From Lachnospiraceae bacterium UBA3273 (GTDB lineage: Bacteria; Bacillota; Clostridia; Lachnospirales; Lachnospiraceae): a stretch of DNA of 64,000 nucleotides. Where the stretch lies: contig DEUB01000010.1 in the NCBI GenBank assembly GCA_002362385.1, positions 69,224 to 133,223 on the forward strand, read 5' to 3'. This document shows, one piece after another, positions 43,038-50,060 of this stretch. The notes beneath the pieces were generated by a model, which saw only the letters and a program-made list of their open reading frames with translations, was not told the DNA's origin and made no database searches. Position 1 is the stretch's first letter. Each line of letters opens with the position of its first letter. Made by a program: the position numbers and the translations under genes.

Positions 43038-43430
43038 ATGGCGGTTTCAAATATAAAAGTCACACTTCACAGTGACATTCAAAAGGTATGGAAGGTCGTT
43101 ACCGATGTTGCGCATTATGACTGGCGCAGCGATCTGGGGAGAACGGAAGTTGTAAGTGAAAAACAGTTTGTGGAATATACCGTAGACGGTTATGCCACGA
43201 CTTTTACCATAACGGCAGAAAAGCCCTGTGAGCGCTGGGAGTTTGATATGGAAAACGACAATATGAAAGGGCATTGGACGGGTATATTCACAGAGCAGGG
43301 AGAGAAGACCGTTGTTGATTTTACGGAGGATGTGACGGCTAAGAAAATTTTTATGAAGCCTTTTGTGAAGGCATATCTGAAAAAGCAGCAGGCGCAGTTT
43401 GTGGCGGATCTGGAAAAAGCGCTTCATTGA
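43038..43430 (+). CDS. SRPBCC (START-like) family protein
   Basis: A 130-residue polyketide-cyclase/START-like ligand-binding protein. It opens IKVTLHSDIQKVWKVVTDVAHYDWRSD and ends with the long C-terminal helix KPFVKAYLKKQQAQFVADLEKAL that closes the hydrophobic cavity. Such proteins bind lipids or other hydrophobic ligands. GAAGGGAG precedes the ATG by 12 bases. Sits alone between a likely attenuator and a possible structured leader. Confidence 0.87.
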   Translation: MAVSNIKVTLHSDIQKVWKVVTDVAHYDWRSDLGRTEVVSEKQFVEYTVDGYATTFTITAEKPCERWEFDMENDNMKGHWTGIFTEQGEKTVVDFTEDVTAKKIFMKPFVKAYLKKQQAQFVADLEKALH

Positions 43431-43488
43431 TTTACAAAAAGAAAGAAATCTGATGGGATAAGTGTTAGGAGAAAAAGTAAATGTATCT

Positions 43489-43572
43489 GATGCGAGATAA
43501 CTTCTCGGTGCAGTGATAAATCTGATAGCAGATTGCATCGAGTAAAAATTATGTTATCAGTTAGCTGCACCG
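43489..43572 (+). ncRNA. Possible structured RNA leader before methyltransferase gene
   Basis: An 84-base interval 36-119 bases upstream of the gene at 43608 has dense complementarity. GATAAC (43496-43501) pairs with GTTATC (43553-43558), CGGTGCAG (43506-43513) with CTGCACCG (43565-43572): the A-B-A'-B' order is that of a pseudoknot. A hairpin AATCTG/CAGATT (43519-43534) sits inside, and GATGC (43489) can pair with GCATC (43535). I do not recognise a known riboswitch family. Confidence 0.4.
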
Positions 43573-43607
43573 TATCGTAGATAAAAATGCGAAAAGGAGT
43601 AGTTAAT

Positions 43608-44432
43608 ATGAAGAAAGAAAAGTTAATAGAAAACTGGTTAAAAGAGGAAGCGGCCGCCCATATAAAGGGCTGGGATTTTTCCTACATACAGGGTCGGTAT
43701 GAAGAAAAGGACGACCTGCCATGGGACTACGGGGCAATAGTCAGACAGGTCCTGAAACCGGATGATTACATGCTGGATATAGACACCGGGGGCGGAGAGT
43801 TTCTGCTGTCCCTGCATCATCCCTGTGACAGGACCGGCGCTACGGAAGGCTATCCGCCCAACGTACAGCTTTGCAGTAAAACCCTGCTTCCTTTAGGGAT
43901 TGACTTTAAGGAAGCGGATGCCGGTATCTCGCTGCCTTTTTCTGATGAGAAGTTTGATATTGTCATCAACAGGCACGGAGCCTGCAGCCCAAAAGAGATC
44001 TGCCGTGTGCTGAAACCCGGCGGAATCTTTATTACGGAACAGGTTGGGGCTTTAAACGACAGGGATTTGGTGGAACTGCTCTATGCAGATCCCCCGAAGC
44101 TGCCTTTTCCGGGTCAGCGCCTTTCTTTGTATGTCCGAAGTTTTTTGGAAAGCGGTTTTACCATACTTGACAGCTGCGAGGCGTTCGGTACCGTCAGATT
44201 CCGTGATATAGGCGCCCTTGTCTGGTTTGCCAGGGTCATTGAATGGGAATTTCCGGACTTCTCGGTACAAAACAACCAGGAACGGTTGTTCCGTGCCTGG
44301 GAACAGTTAGAAAAGGACGGGATCATAGAGGGAAGAACCCACCGCTTTCTGATGACAGCCCAAAAGTGCGATGACCATAAATTACTAAATAAGGAGGCTT
44401 TATTATGTCCGACCGCTGTGACACCTGTGTAA
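43608..44432 (+). CDS. SAM-dependent methyltransferase
   Basis: A 274-residue class I methyltransferase. SAM motif I reads MLDIDTGGGEFLLSL near residues 52-66; FSDEKFDIVINRHG is motif IV and CRVLKPGGIFITEQVG motif V. Acceptor unknown. AAAAGGAG lies 9 bases before the ATG at 43608. The last 28 bases overlap the small DUF6472 gene, whose own ribosome site is within this reading frame. A structured-looking leader precedes it. Confidence 0.87.
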   Translation: MKKEKLIENWLKEEAAAHIKGWDFSYIQGRYEEKDDLPWDYGAIVRQVLKPDDYMLDIDTGGGEFLLSLHHPCDRTGATEGYPPNVQLCSKTLLPLGIDFKEADAGISLPFSDEKFDIVINRHGACSPKEICRVLKPGGIFITEQVGALNDRDLVELLYADPPKLPFPGQRLSLYVRSFLESGFTILDSCEAFGTVRFRDIGALVWFARVIEWEFPDFSVQNNQERLFRAWEQLEKDGIIEGRTHRFLMTAQKCDDHKLLNKEALLCPTAVTPV

Positions 44433-44581
44433 ATTATGTATATGATGAGGATTACGAATGCTATTGCTGCGACTGTGATCTTGACGAAGACGAAATGAGC
44501 CGCTTTTTAAGCGGCAGCTACAGGGAATGCCCCTACTACCAGTTGGATGACGAGTACGGGATCGTAAGGCACCAGATGTGA
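44405..44581 (+). CDS. DUF6472 family small cysteine-rich protein
   Basis: A 58-residue protein, too short for many gene finders. Sequence features: RCDTCVNYVYDEDYECYCC near the start, DLDEDEMSRFLSG mid-protein and CPYYQLDDEYGIVRHQM at the end. Seven cysteines with CxxC and C-CC spacing suggest a zinc or Fe-S site. AAGGAGG stands 8 bases before the ATG. It matches, from memory, DUF6472, a family of Lachnospiraceae with unknown function. Overlaps the methyltransferase gene by 28 bases. Confidence 0.85.
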   Translation: MSDRCDTCVNYVYDEDYECYCCDCDLDEDEMSRFLSGSYRECPYYQLDDEYGIVRHQM

Positions 44582-44656
44582 TGAAACAAGCCGTGGCAGA
44601 AGGCGGTACTTCTGCCATGGCTGTTATCATAAATAAACCGGAGGAATGAAAGACAA

Positions 44657-45100
44657 ATGATTCGTGCAATGACATTAAATGACTATGAAAAAGTATATGA
44701 TTTATGGATGAAGATAAAAGGCTTTGCCATCCGCAGCATAGACGATTCCCAAGAAGGTGTGGAGCGTTTCTTAAACAGAAATCCCGGCATCAGCGTTGTG
44801 GCTGAGGAAGACGGCAGGATCGTAGGAGCCATTCTCTGCGGACATGACGGGAGAAGGGGCTGCATGTACCATGTGTGCGTGGATCCCGACTACAGGTTAA
44901 AGGGGATTGGCAAAAGCATGGTGGTCTTTGCCATGGAAGCCTTAAAGAAAGAGAAGATCAATAAGGTTTCCCTGATCGCCTTTACCAAAAATGACATTGG
45001 AAATGCCTTCTGGAAGGAGATCGGCTGGACAAAGAGAGAAGACCTGAATTATTATGATTTTACTTTAAATGAGGAAAATATCAGCGCCTTTAACAGCTGA
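44657..45100 (+). CDS. GNAT N-acetyltransferase
   Basis: A 147-residue GNAT enzyme, of the RimI-like general type. Acetyl-CoA loop: MYHVCVDPDYRLKGIGKSMVVFAMEAL; C-terminal part NAFWKEIGWTKREDLNYYDF is typical. CCGGAGG precedes the ATG by 10 bases. The DUF6472 gene lies 75 bases upstream. Substrate unknown. Confidence 0.9.
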   Translation: MIRAMTLNDYEKVYDLWMKIKGFAIRSIDDSQEGVERFLNRNPGISVVAEEDGRIVGAILCGHDGRRGCMYHVCVDPDYRLKGIGKSMVVFAMEALKKEKINKVSLIAFTKNDIGNAFWKEIGWTKREDLNYYDFTLNEENISAFNS

Positions 45101-45155
45101 TACATACTTGATAATAGTGCTTAAGGGGAGTCCGGAATGAGGAGGGAACATTGAT

Positions 45156-46475
45156 TTGGAAACGGGAATGATAGATATATTGGAAACGGCAGCGATTACA
45201 ATCAGCGGTTTTCTGATAAAAAAGTATGTATTTTTAGAGCCGGATATGGAAGCAAAAAAGCAGCGTATTTTTTATTGGATCAGTTTTTTTCTGATAGGGA
45301 TCGTATTCCTGATTTTTGGAAAAGACGCCGCAACGATGTCAGCCCTGCTTTTGATCGGACTTTCCATCTGCCTTGGCAGGAAAAAGCATCGGCTGCGGGG
45401 ACTGTTTTTGATGGTTCCGTTTCCGGGTATCATTAACGGTCTTTTGGTGCCGGTCCTTCTCGTGCCGCCCTATCTGCTTGCCCTGACGGCAGAGGTTACC
45501 CTGTTCTATCAGTTTAAGGTTTACGGAGTCCTGTTTCTGGGACTGATTCTTTTCTATGTAAAAGGAAAGGAATGGCGCAGCTGGTTTGATGAGAATATGC
45601 AGCACAGAAGGCTGGGAAAATCAGAGAAATACCTGCTTTGGATGGTCGGGATCCTGATGCTGTTCTTTTCAAGGGAAGTGGCGTCACAGACCGGGACAGC
45701 CGGAGCGGATATGATGGCGCCAGGCGGAATTTTTGAACACAGGCTGGCATCTTTTATCGGCATCAGCAGTATTGCCGCATTTATTATGACGGTTACGATC
45801 ATCGCACTGATCATGCAGGGGAATAAGCGTTCCTTTTATCATGAACAGGTTTCCGGAATGCAGTCCGGTATCATTACGCTGATGGCGGAGATCGTGGAGA
45901 GCAGGGACGATAATACGGGGGGACATATCAGACGTACGGCGAAATATGTGGAAGACATTACAGGAGAATTAAAAAGGCAGGGGGTCTATGACGACATCCT
46001 GACTGACGGGTATATGAAGGATATGGTGGCGGCGGCGCCCCTTCATGATATCGGAAAGATACATATACCCGACAACGTTTTAAATAAGCCGGGAAAACTG
46101 ACGGAAGAGGAATTTGCAATCATGAAAACCCATACTACGGCAGGAGAGGAACTGCTTACCCGGGCAAAGGCGGAGCTTGGGGAGTCGGGGTATCTGGCTA
46201 CGGCGGTTGAAATGGCGGCCTATCATCATGAGTGGTGGAACGGCAAGGGGTATCCTTATGGCATAAGCGGGGAAGAAATACCGCTCTGCGCCAGGATCAT
46301 GGCGGTTGCAGACGTATTTGACGCATTGACTTCCAAGCGCTGTTATAAAAGCGCCATGCCCTTAGAAAAGGCATACTTCATTATCAGGGAGGAATCCGGC
46401 ACGCATTTTGACCCGGCGGTTGTGGAAGCGTTTTTTGCGGCAGTGAAAGACGCCGGGATAAATGAGAGTCTCTAA
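45156..46475 (+). CDS. Membrane HD-GYP phosphodiesterase
   Basis: Predicted cyclic-di-GMP phosphodiesterase of 439 residues. Residues 1-225 contain seven or so hydrophobic helices with a short extracellular-type loop; the HD-GYP domain occupies about 240-435. HD motif: PLHDIGKIHIPDNVLNKPG; GYP motif: HHEWWNGKGYPYG; both intact. It has no GGDEF domain, unlike the HD-GYP protein at 1429. The start is TTG at 45156, ten bases after GGAGG; an ATG four codons on lacks spacing. Signal sensed by the membrane part is unknown. Confidence 0.9.
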   Translation: METGMIDILETAAITISGFLIKKYVFLEPDMEAKKQRIFYWISFFLIGIVFLIFGKDAATMSALLLIGLSICLGRKKHRLRGLFLMVPFPGIINGLLVPVLLVPPYLLALTAEVTLFYQFKVYGVLFLGLILFYVKGKEWRSWFDENMQHRRLGKSEKYLLWMVGILMLFFSREVASQTGTAGADMMAPGGIFEHRLASFIGISSIAAFIMTVTIIALIMQGNKRSFYHEQVSGMQSGIITLMAEIVESRDDNTGGHIRRTAKYVEDITGELKRQGVYDDILTDGYMKDMVAAAPLHDIGKIHIPDNVLNKPGKLTEEEFAIMKTHTTAGEELLTRAKAELGESGYLATAVEMAAYHHEWWNGKGYPYGISGEEIPLCARIMAVADVFDALTSKRCYKSAMPLEKAYFIIREESGTHFDPAVVEAFFAAVKDAGINESL

Positions 46476-46533
46476 GCTTTCTGTAATTTATTTGTAAAAA
46501 AATATCGTTGTTAAAATTATCTGTAAAAATCTC

Positions 46534-46580
46534 TTGACATATCTATACATATACTGTATATATAATTATATACAGTATAT
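46534..46580 (+). promoter_or_regulatory. Promoter and palindromic operator of ABC-GntR operon
   Basis: TTGACA (46534-46539), 17 bases and TATATA (46557-46562) form a promoter. A perfect inverted repeat with 14-base arms, ATATACTGTATATA and TATATACAGTATAT, spaced by TAAT (46549-46580), covers it. The TATACTGTATA core is like that known for YtrA-subfamily GntR repressors, and such a gene is third in this operon. Confidence 0.85.
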
Positions 46581-46629
46581 AATCGCAAAAGATCCAAAGG
46601 CAAATCCAAGACTAAAGGCGGAGATATAT

Positions 46630-47481
46630 ATGACGATCGAGGCAAAGGGACTTTCAAAAAAACTAAAAAATTTTCAACTGGACAATCTGTCCTTTACCAT
46701 TCCATCGGGCTATATCTGTGGTCTGATAGGACAAAACGGCGCGGGAAAGACTACGCTTCTTCACTTGCTTTTGGGACTTTACCAAGTCGACGAAGGAGAG
46801 CTTCTGATCGACGGCATGGACTATGCAGGAGAGGAAAAGCGGATCCATAATGAGATTGGCACGGTATTGACGGAAGAACTTTTTGACCCTTCCCTTACCC
46901 TTATGCAGAACGGGAATGATTACGGCAGATATTACGACGCTTATGATAAAAAGGCTATGGAAAGTTATCTGGAACTGTTCGGCCTGGAAAAAAGCAAAAA
47001 ATTCGGCAGGCTGTCAAAGGGAGAAAAACTGAAATGCCAGTTTGCATTTGCACTGTCCCATGATGCAAAGCTCTTGATCCTGGATGAACCTACGGGAAAT
47101 TTTGACCCTGAGTTCAGGGAACAGTTTTTCAAAATATTAAAGGAATTTATTGCGGACGGCAGCAGAAGCGTGGTGCTGGCAACTCATTTGACGGAGGATC
47201 TGGACCGCATGGCGGATTACCTTATTTTTCTGGAAAAAGGGAAACAGGTCTTTGCCGGGGATATCGAGAAATTTCGGGACAGCTACCGTATGATTTCGGG
47301 AGAAGCCTATAAGATCAGGCTTTTGCAGAAGGAAAAAATTATCCGTATGGAAGAAAACGCCTACGGGGCAAAGGCGTTGACAGCCCACAGCAGGCTGAAC
47401 CGTTATGACAGGGAGTTAGTGGTCGCGTATCCTACCATTGAAGAGTTCATGTATTTTTACGGCAGGAGGAAAGAGGAATGA
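46630..47481 (+). CDS. ABC transporter ATP-binding protein
   Basis: A 283-residue ATPase subunit of a YtrB-like ABC transporter. Walker A: LIGQNGAGKTTLLHLL; signature reads RLSKGEKLKCQFAFAL (LSKGE instead of LSGGQ, common in this branch); Walker B: LLILDEPTGNFDPE; switch His in VLATHLTEDLD. The frame extends upstream through the operator to 46534, but GGCGGAG before the ATG at 46630 and the protein's own start MTIEAKGLSKK support 46630. It opens a five-gene operon. Confidence 0.93.
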   Translation: MTIEAKGLSKKLKNFQLDNLSFTIPSGYICGLIGQNGAGKTTLLHLLLGLYQVDEGELLIDGMDYAGEEKRIHNEIGTVLTEELFDPSLTLMQNGNDYGRYYDAYDKKAMESYLELFGLEKSKKFGRLSKGEKLKCQFAFALSHDAKLLILDEPTGNFDPEFREQFFKILKEFIADGSRSVVLATHLTEDLDRMADYLIFLEKGKQVFAGDIEKFRDSYRMISGEAYKIRLLQKEKIIRMEENAYGAKALTAHSRLNRYDRELVVAYPTIEEFMYFYGRRKEE

Positions 47482-47546
47482 GTTTTATTTCCGTTGGGGC
47501 TTTTGCCGTGATTGATGGAGCGGGCAAAGGAATGGAGTGATGAAAG

Positions 47547-48224
47547 ATGAAGAATATAGTCAGGGATTATTTCAGGGCAATAAAGATAAGCCGTTTGGGA
47601 AGAGAGACAAACGGTCTGTTTCTTCTTTCTTATTTTATCGTAATGCCCGTATTGATAGGGGTAACCGGAAATGTAAATTTCCGGAGGGAATATATGATAG
47701 CTTTTACGGGTATCCTCCTGCCCATGGCACTGTGCTGTCTGGATATTTTGCTGCGAAGCCCCGGGCTTGATAAAATGATGTATCTGTGTCCTATGAGCAG
47801 GGAGGAACGAAAAAAATATATTTACGGCATGTATCGTTTCGGCGTGGCGGTCAGGATGCTTGTTTCTCTTATGGGAGTATGTATCATCATTCCCTTTTCC
47901 TGTTGCGGTCTGTTTTCGGCTGTGCAGATATTACTGAATGATTTCCTCATAGCGGTCATGACAGCTTCGGAAGGAAGCGGGGAGAACGATGGAACGAATA
48001 AGGAAATCCAGCAGCAGATCTTGATCATAGCCCTGGCCTTTATTTCCAATATTATTGAGACGGCCATTGTGGCGGATGAACTGCCGGATTTTTGGGTTAA
48101 ACTGGCACTCTTTGGAATATTTGTCATCGTACAGCTTCCCATGTCGTTAAAATACGTCAGGTATCAAAAACAGAAGCTGGATGATGCGGTTTACTACGAA
48201 ACATGGTTAAGGAGAACGGCATGA
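47547..48224 (+). CDS. ABC-2-like transporter membrane protein
   Basis: A 225-residue integral membrane protein with about six helices, the likely permease partner of the first ATPase. After the first pair of helices it has the motif LCPMSREERKKYIYG, a coupling-helix-like text seen in permeases of YtrCD/ABC-2 systems (PLSRxE-type). GGAGTGATGAAAG lies before the ATG. Its stop overlaps the ATG of the GntR gene. Confidence 0.8.
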   Translation: MKNIVRDYFRAIKISRLGRETNGLFLLSYFIVMPVLIGVTGNVNFRREYMIAFTGILLPMALCCLDILLRSPGLDKMMYLCPMSREERKKYIYGMYRFGVAVRMLVSLMGVCIIIPFSCCGLFSAVQILLNDFLIAVMTASEGSGENDGTNKEIQQQILIIALAFISNIIETAIVADELPDFWVKLALFGIFVIVQLPMSLKYVRYQKQKLDDAVYYETWLRRTA

Positions 48225-48589
48225 AAATTACAATTCTTCCACAAGGGACTCTTGCGATCTATGAGCAGATCGTCAACCAATTAAAAAATGCCATTGTGAC
48301 GGGGCACCTTCAGGCGGGAGAGGCCCTGCCCTCTATACGGGCATTGGCGGCGGATCTAAGCGTCAGCGTCATTACCACCAAGCGGGCTTATGAAGAACTG
48401 GAAAAGGAAGGGCTTATCCGGTCCGTGGCGGGAAAAGGCTTTTATGTCTGCGAGTACAATACGGATTATCTGAAGGAAAAGCAGCTGATGATGATCGAGA
48501 AACGGCTGGGAGAACTGATCGACGAAGCGAAACAGGCAGGTCTTGGATGCGGGGAATTTGTGGAGATGGCGGAAACCTTGTGGAAATAA
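48221..48589 (+). CDS. GntR family repressor, YtrA subfamily
   Basis: A 122-residue regulator: winged helix-turn-helix at residues about 10-75 (QIVNQLKNAIVTGHLQAGEALPSIRALA, with DLSVSVITTKRAYEELEKEGLI) and a short dimerising helical tail, the YtrA layout without a ligand-binding domain. The frame begins earlier (48203), but the ATG overlapping the upstream stop (ATGA) is the natural start. It presumably binds the 14-bp-arm palindrome at the operon promoter. In Bacillus such regulators respond to cell-wall antibiotics, an analogy only. Confidence 0.92.
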   Translation: MKITILPQGTLAIYEQIVNQLKNAIVTGHLQAGEALPSIRALAADLSVSVITTKRAYEELEKEGLIRSVAGKGFYVCEYNTDYLKEKQLMMIEKRLGELIDEAKQAGLGCGEFVEMAETLWK

Positions 48590-48656
48590 CGGAAAGTTTA
48601 TGAAAGTACCGGAATTTTTGGCAAAAGCAGTACAAATCTGCGCTAGGAGGGATAAC

Positions 48657-49340
48657 ATGACGGTTCCTGTATTATCATTTGAACATGTAACGGGAAAAGG
48701 GCGTAAATTTCATTTGGAAGACATCAGTTTTGAAGTGATGCCAGGATTTATCTACGGGCTGACGGGAAAGAACGGTGCGGGAAAAACCACGCTCTTTCAA
48801 TATATCATGAAGGAAAATGCCGGGTACAAGGGGTGTATCTGCGTGGATGGAGAGGATATCAAAGATAACCATGCCGCCGTTATGAATAAAGTGGGTCTGG
48901 TCTCTTCGGACAACAGCTTTTTCGAATCTTGCACATGCAGGCAGAACGCAAAGGTCTTAGGGGCTTTCTATGACGGGTTCTCCATGGAAAAGTTTGAGAC
49001 GGTCATGGAGGAGTGGAAGGTGCCGCCGGGGAAGGTCTACCGGAAAATGTCCCGGGGAGAGAAGTATAAGTTCCAGCTGGCATTTGCCATTGCCCACGAT
49101 CCCTGTCTCTACCTGTTGGATGAAGTGATGGCGGGAATGGACCCGGTATTCAGGCGGGAGTTCTTTGACAGGATGCGGCAGCTCATAAAGGATGAGAAGG
49201 CGTCTGTCCTGATGACCAGCCATATTTTGTCGGAGATGGAAACGGGTACGGATTATACGGGCGTACTGGAGAACGGCAGACTGACCGTATTTGGGGAAAG
49301 TCCGGAAGTTGCGGATAAACTGGAACGAAAAATAATTTAA
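48657..49340 (+). CDS. ABC transporter ATP-binding protein
   Basis: Second ATPase of the operon, 227 residues. Walker A: LTGKNGAGKTTLFQYI; signature KMSRGEKYKFQLAFAI; Walker B: LYLLDEVMAGMDPV, where the usual Pro after Glu is Val; H-loop LMTSHILSEME. The earlier in-frame ATG at 48543 lies inside the GntR gene; GGAGG 6 bases before 48657 gives the start. Pairs with the membrane gene that follows. Confidence 0.9.
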   Translation: MTVPVLSFEHVTGKGRKFHLEDISFEVMPGFIYGLTGKNGAGKTTLFQYIMKENAGYKGCICVDGEDIKDNHAAVMNKVGLVSSDNSFFESCTCRQNAKVLGAFYDGFSMEKFETVMEEWKVPPGKVYRKMSRGEKYKFQLAFAIAHDPCLYLLDEVMAGMDPVFRREFFDRMRQLIKDEKASVLMTSHILSEMETGTDYTGVLENGRLTVFGESPEVADKLERKII

Positions 49341-49356
49341 AAGCGGGGAAAAGCTT

Positions 49357-49860
49357 ATGGACGGAAAAGGATTTTTGGATAAAGGGCAGCAGGCGGTGCT
49401 GGAACGGTTTTTTAAAGAAGAAAAGATATGGTATCCGGACTATTGGTATTTGTGCTTTGCAGGCGGCCTGATGCTTGCACCGGCCATGTTTCTATTTATC
49501 ATGCCCTTCCAGATATGGGAGGGGGATTACACGTCCGTTCTAGTGGTACTTGTCCTGGAATTGGCGGGGGTGGAAGTGTATCTGGGAAGATACGTAAGCT
49601 TCAGGGCGGAAGGAAAAATAAAGGATGTTTATGAAGTGCTGCGTTTTCTTCCCCTTTCCCGCTGCCAGTTTAAACGATACAGAATCGGGAAGCTTTTCAG
49701 GCTGTGCCTGAAACTGACAGGGACGGCAGCAATCTGCCAGACGGCGTTTGCAGGGGTATTTATGCATACGTTTTCCATAGGAAATATCCTGATGCCTGTG
49801 CTCTTATGTTTTCTGGCGCCCATGGTAATAGCGTGCTGCCAAAGGAATTATATGTGCTAA
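49357..49860 (+). CDS. ABC transporter membrane protein, C-terminus formed by a repeat
   Basis: A 167-residue membrane protein with about four helices and the coupling motif LRFLPLSRCQFKRYRIGK, like the permease at 47547 (LCPMSREERKKYIYG). Relatives of this type usually have about six helices and more than 200 residues, so it looks short. Its last ten codons and stop fall inside copy 2 of the 60-bp dispersed repeat, so insertion of the repeat may have truncated it. It may still work as a shortened partner of the second ATPase. Confidence 0.7.
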   Translation: MDGKGFLDKGQQAVLERFFKEEKIWYPDYWYLCFAGGLMLAPAMFLFIMPFQIWEGDYTSVLVVLVLELAGVEVYLGRYVSFRAEGKIKDVYEVLRFLPLSRCQFKRYRIGKLFRLCLKLTGTAAICQTAFAGVFMHTFSIGNILMPVLLCFLAPMVIACCQRNYMC

Positions 49861-49890
49861 AGGGCCGTCTGCCGCCTTGAAAATTGATTT
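49831..49890 (+). repeat. Dispersed 60-bp repeat, copy 2
   Basis: Matches 15218-15277 without gaps; 29-base identical core at 49856-49884. It begins inside the end of the ABC membrane gene and supplies its TAA, and lies 16 bases before the promoter of the hybrid kinase. Confidence 0.85.
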
Positions 49891-49905
49891 CCATAGATTT
49901 GCCGA

Positions 49906-49934
49906 TTGAGAACTTGTTTTTTCTGTGCTATACT
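49906..49934 (+). promoter_or_regulatory. Promoter of the hybrid kinase gene
   Basis: TTGAGA (49906-49911), 17 bases, TATACT (49929-49934), 56 bases before the ATG at 49990. Confidence 0.75.
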
Positions 49935-49989
49935 TAATTCCGAAAATAGGAGAAATATATCTGAATTTACATATCAGGGAGAAGAGTTC

Positions 49990-50060
49990 ATGAAAAAAAC
50001 AAGATCCTTTTGGATGATTACCTATGTTGTTTCTTCTGGCTGCGATAATCGTTTTATTCC
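49990..50060 (+). other. Frameshifted signal anchor of the hybrid kinase
   Basis: GGGAG is followed 8 or so bases later by ATG at 49990, which reads MKKTRSFWMIT in the first frame. The hydrophobic continuation MLFLLAAIIVLFQWYTDQ is in the next frame (ATG 50024), which has TGA nine bases upstream and no ribosome site. Removing one T at about 50023 would join them into one normal signal anchor. Either a real frameshift, a sequencing error, or a weak internal start. Confidence 0.65.
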
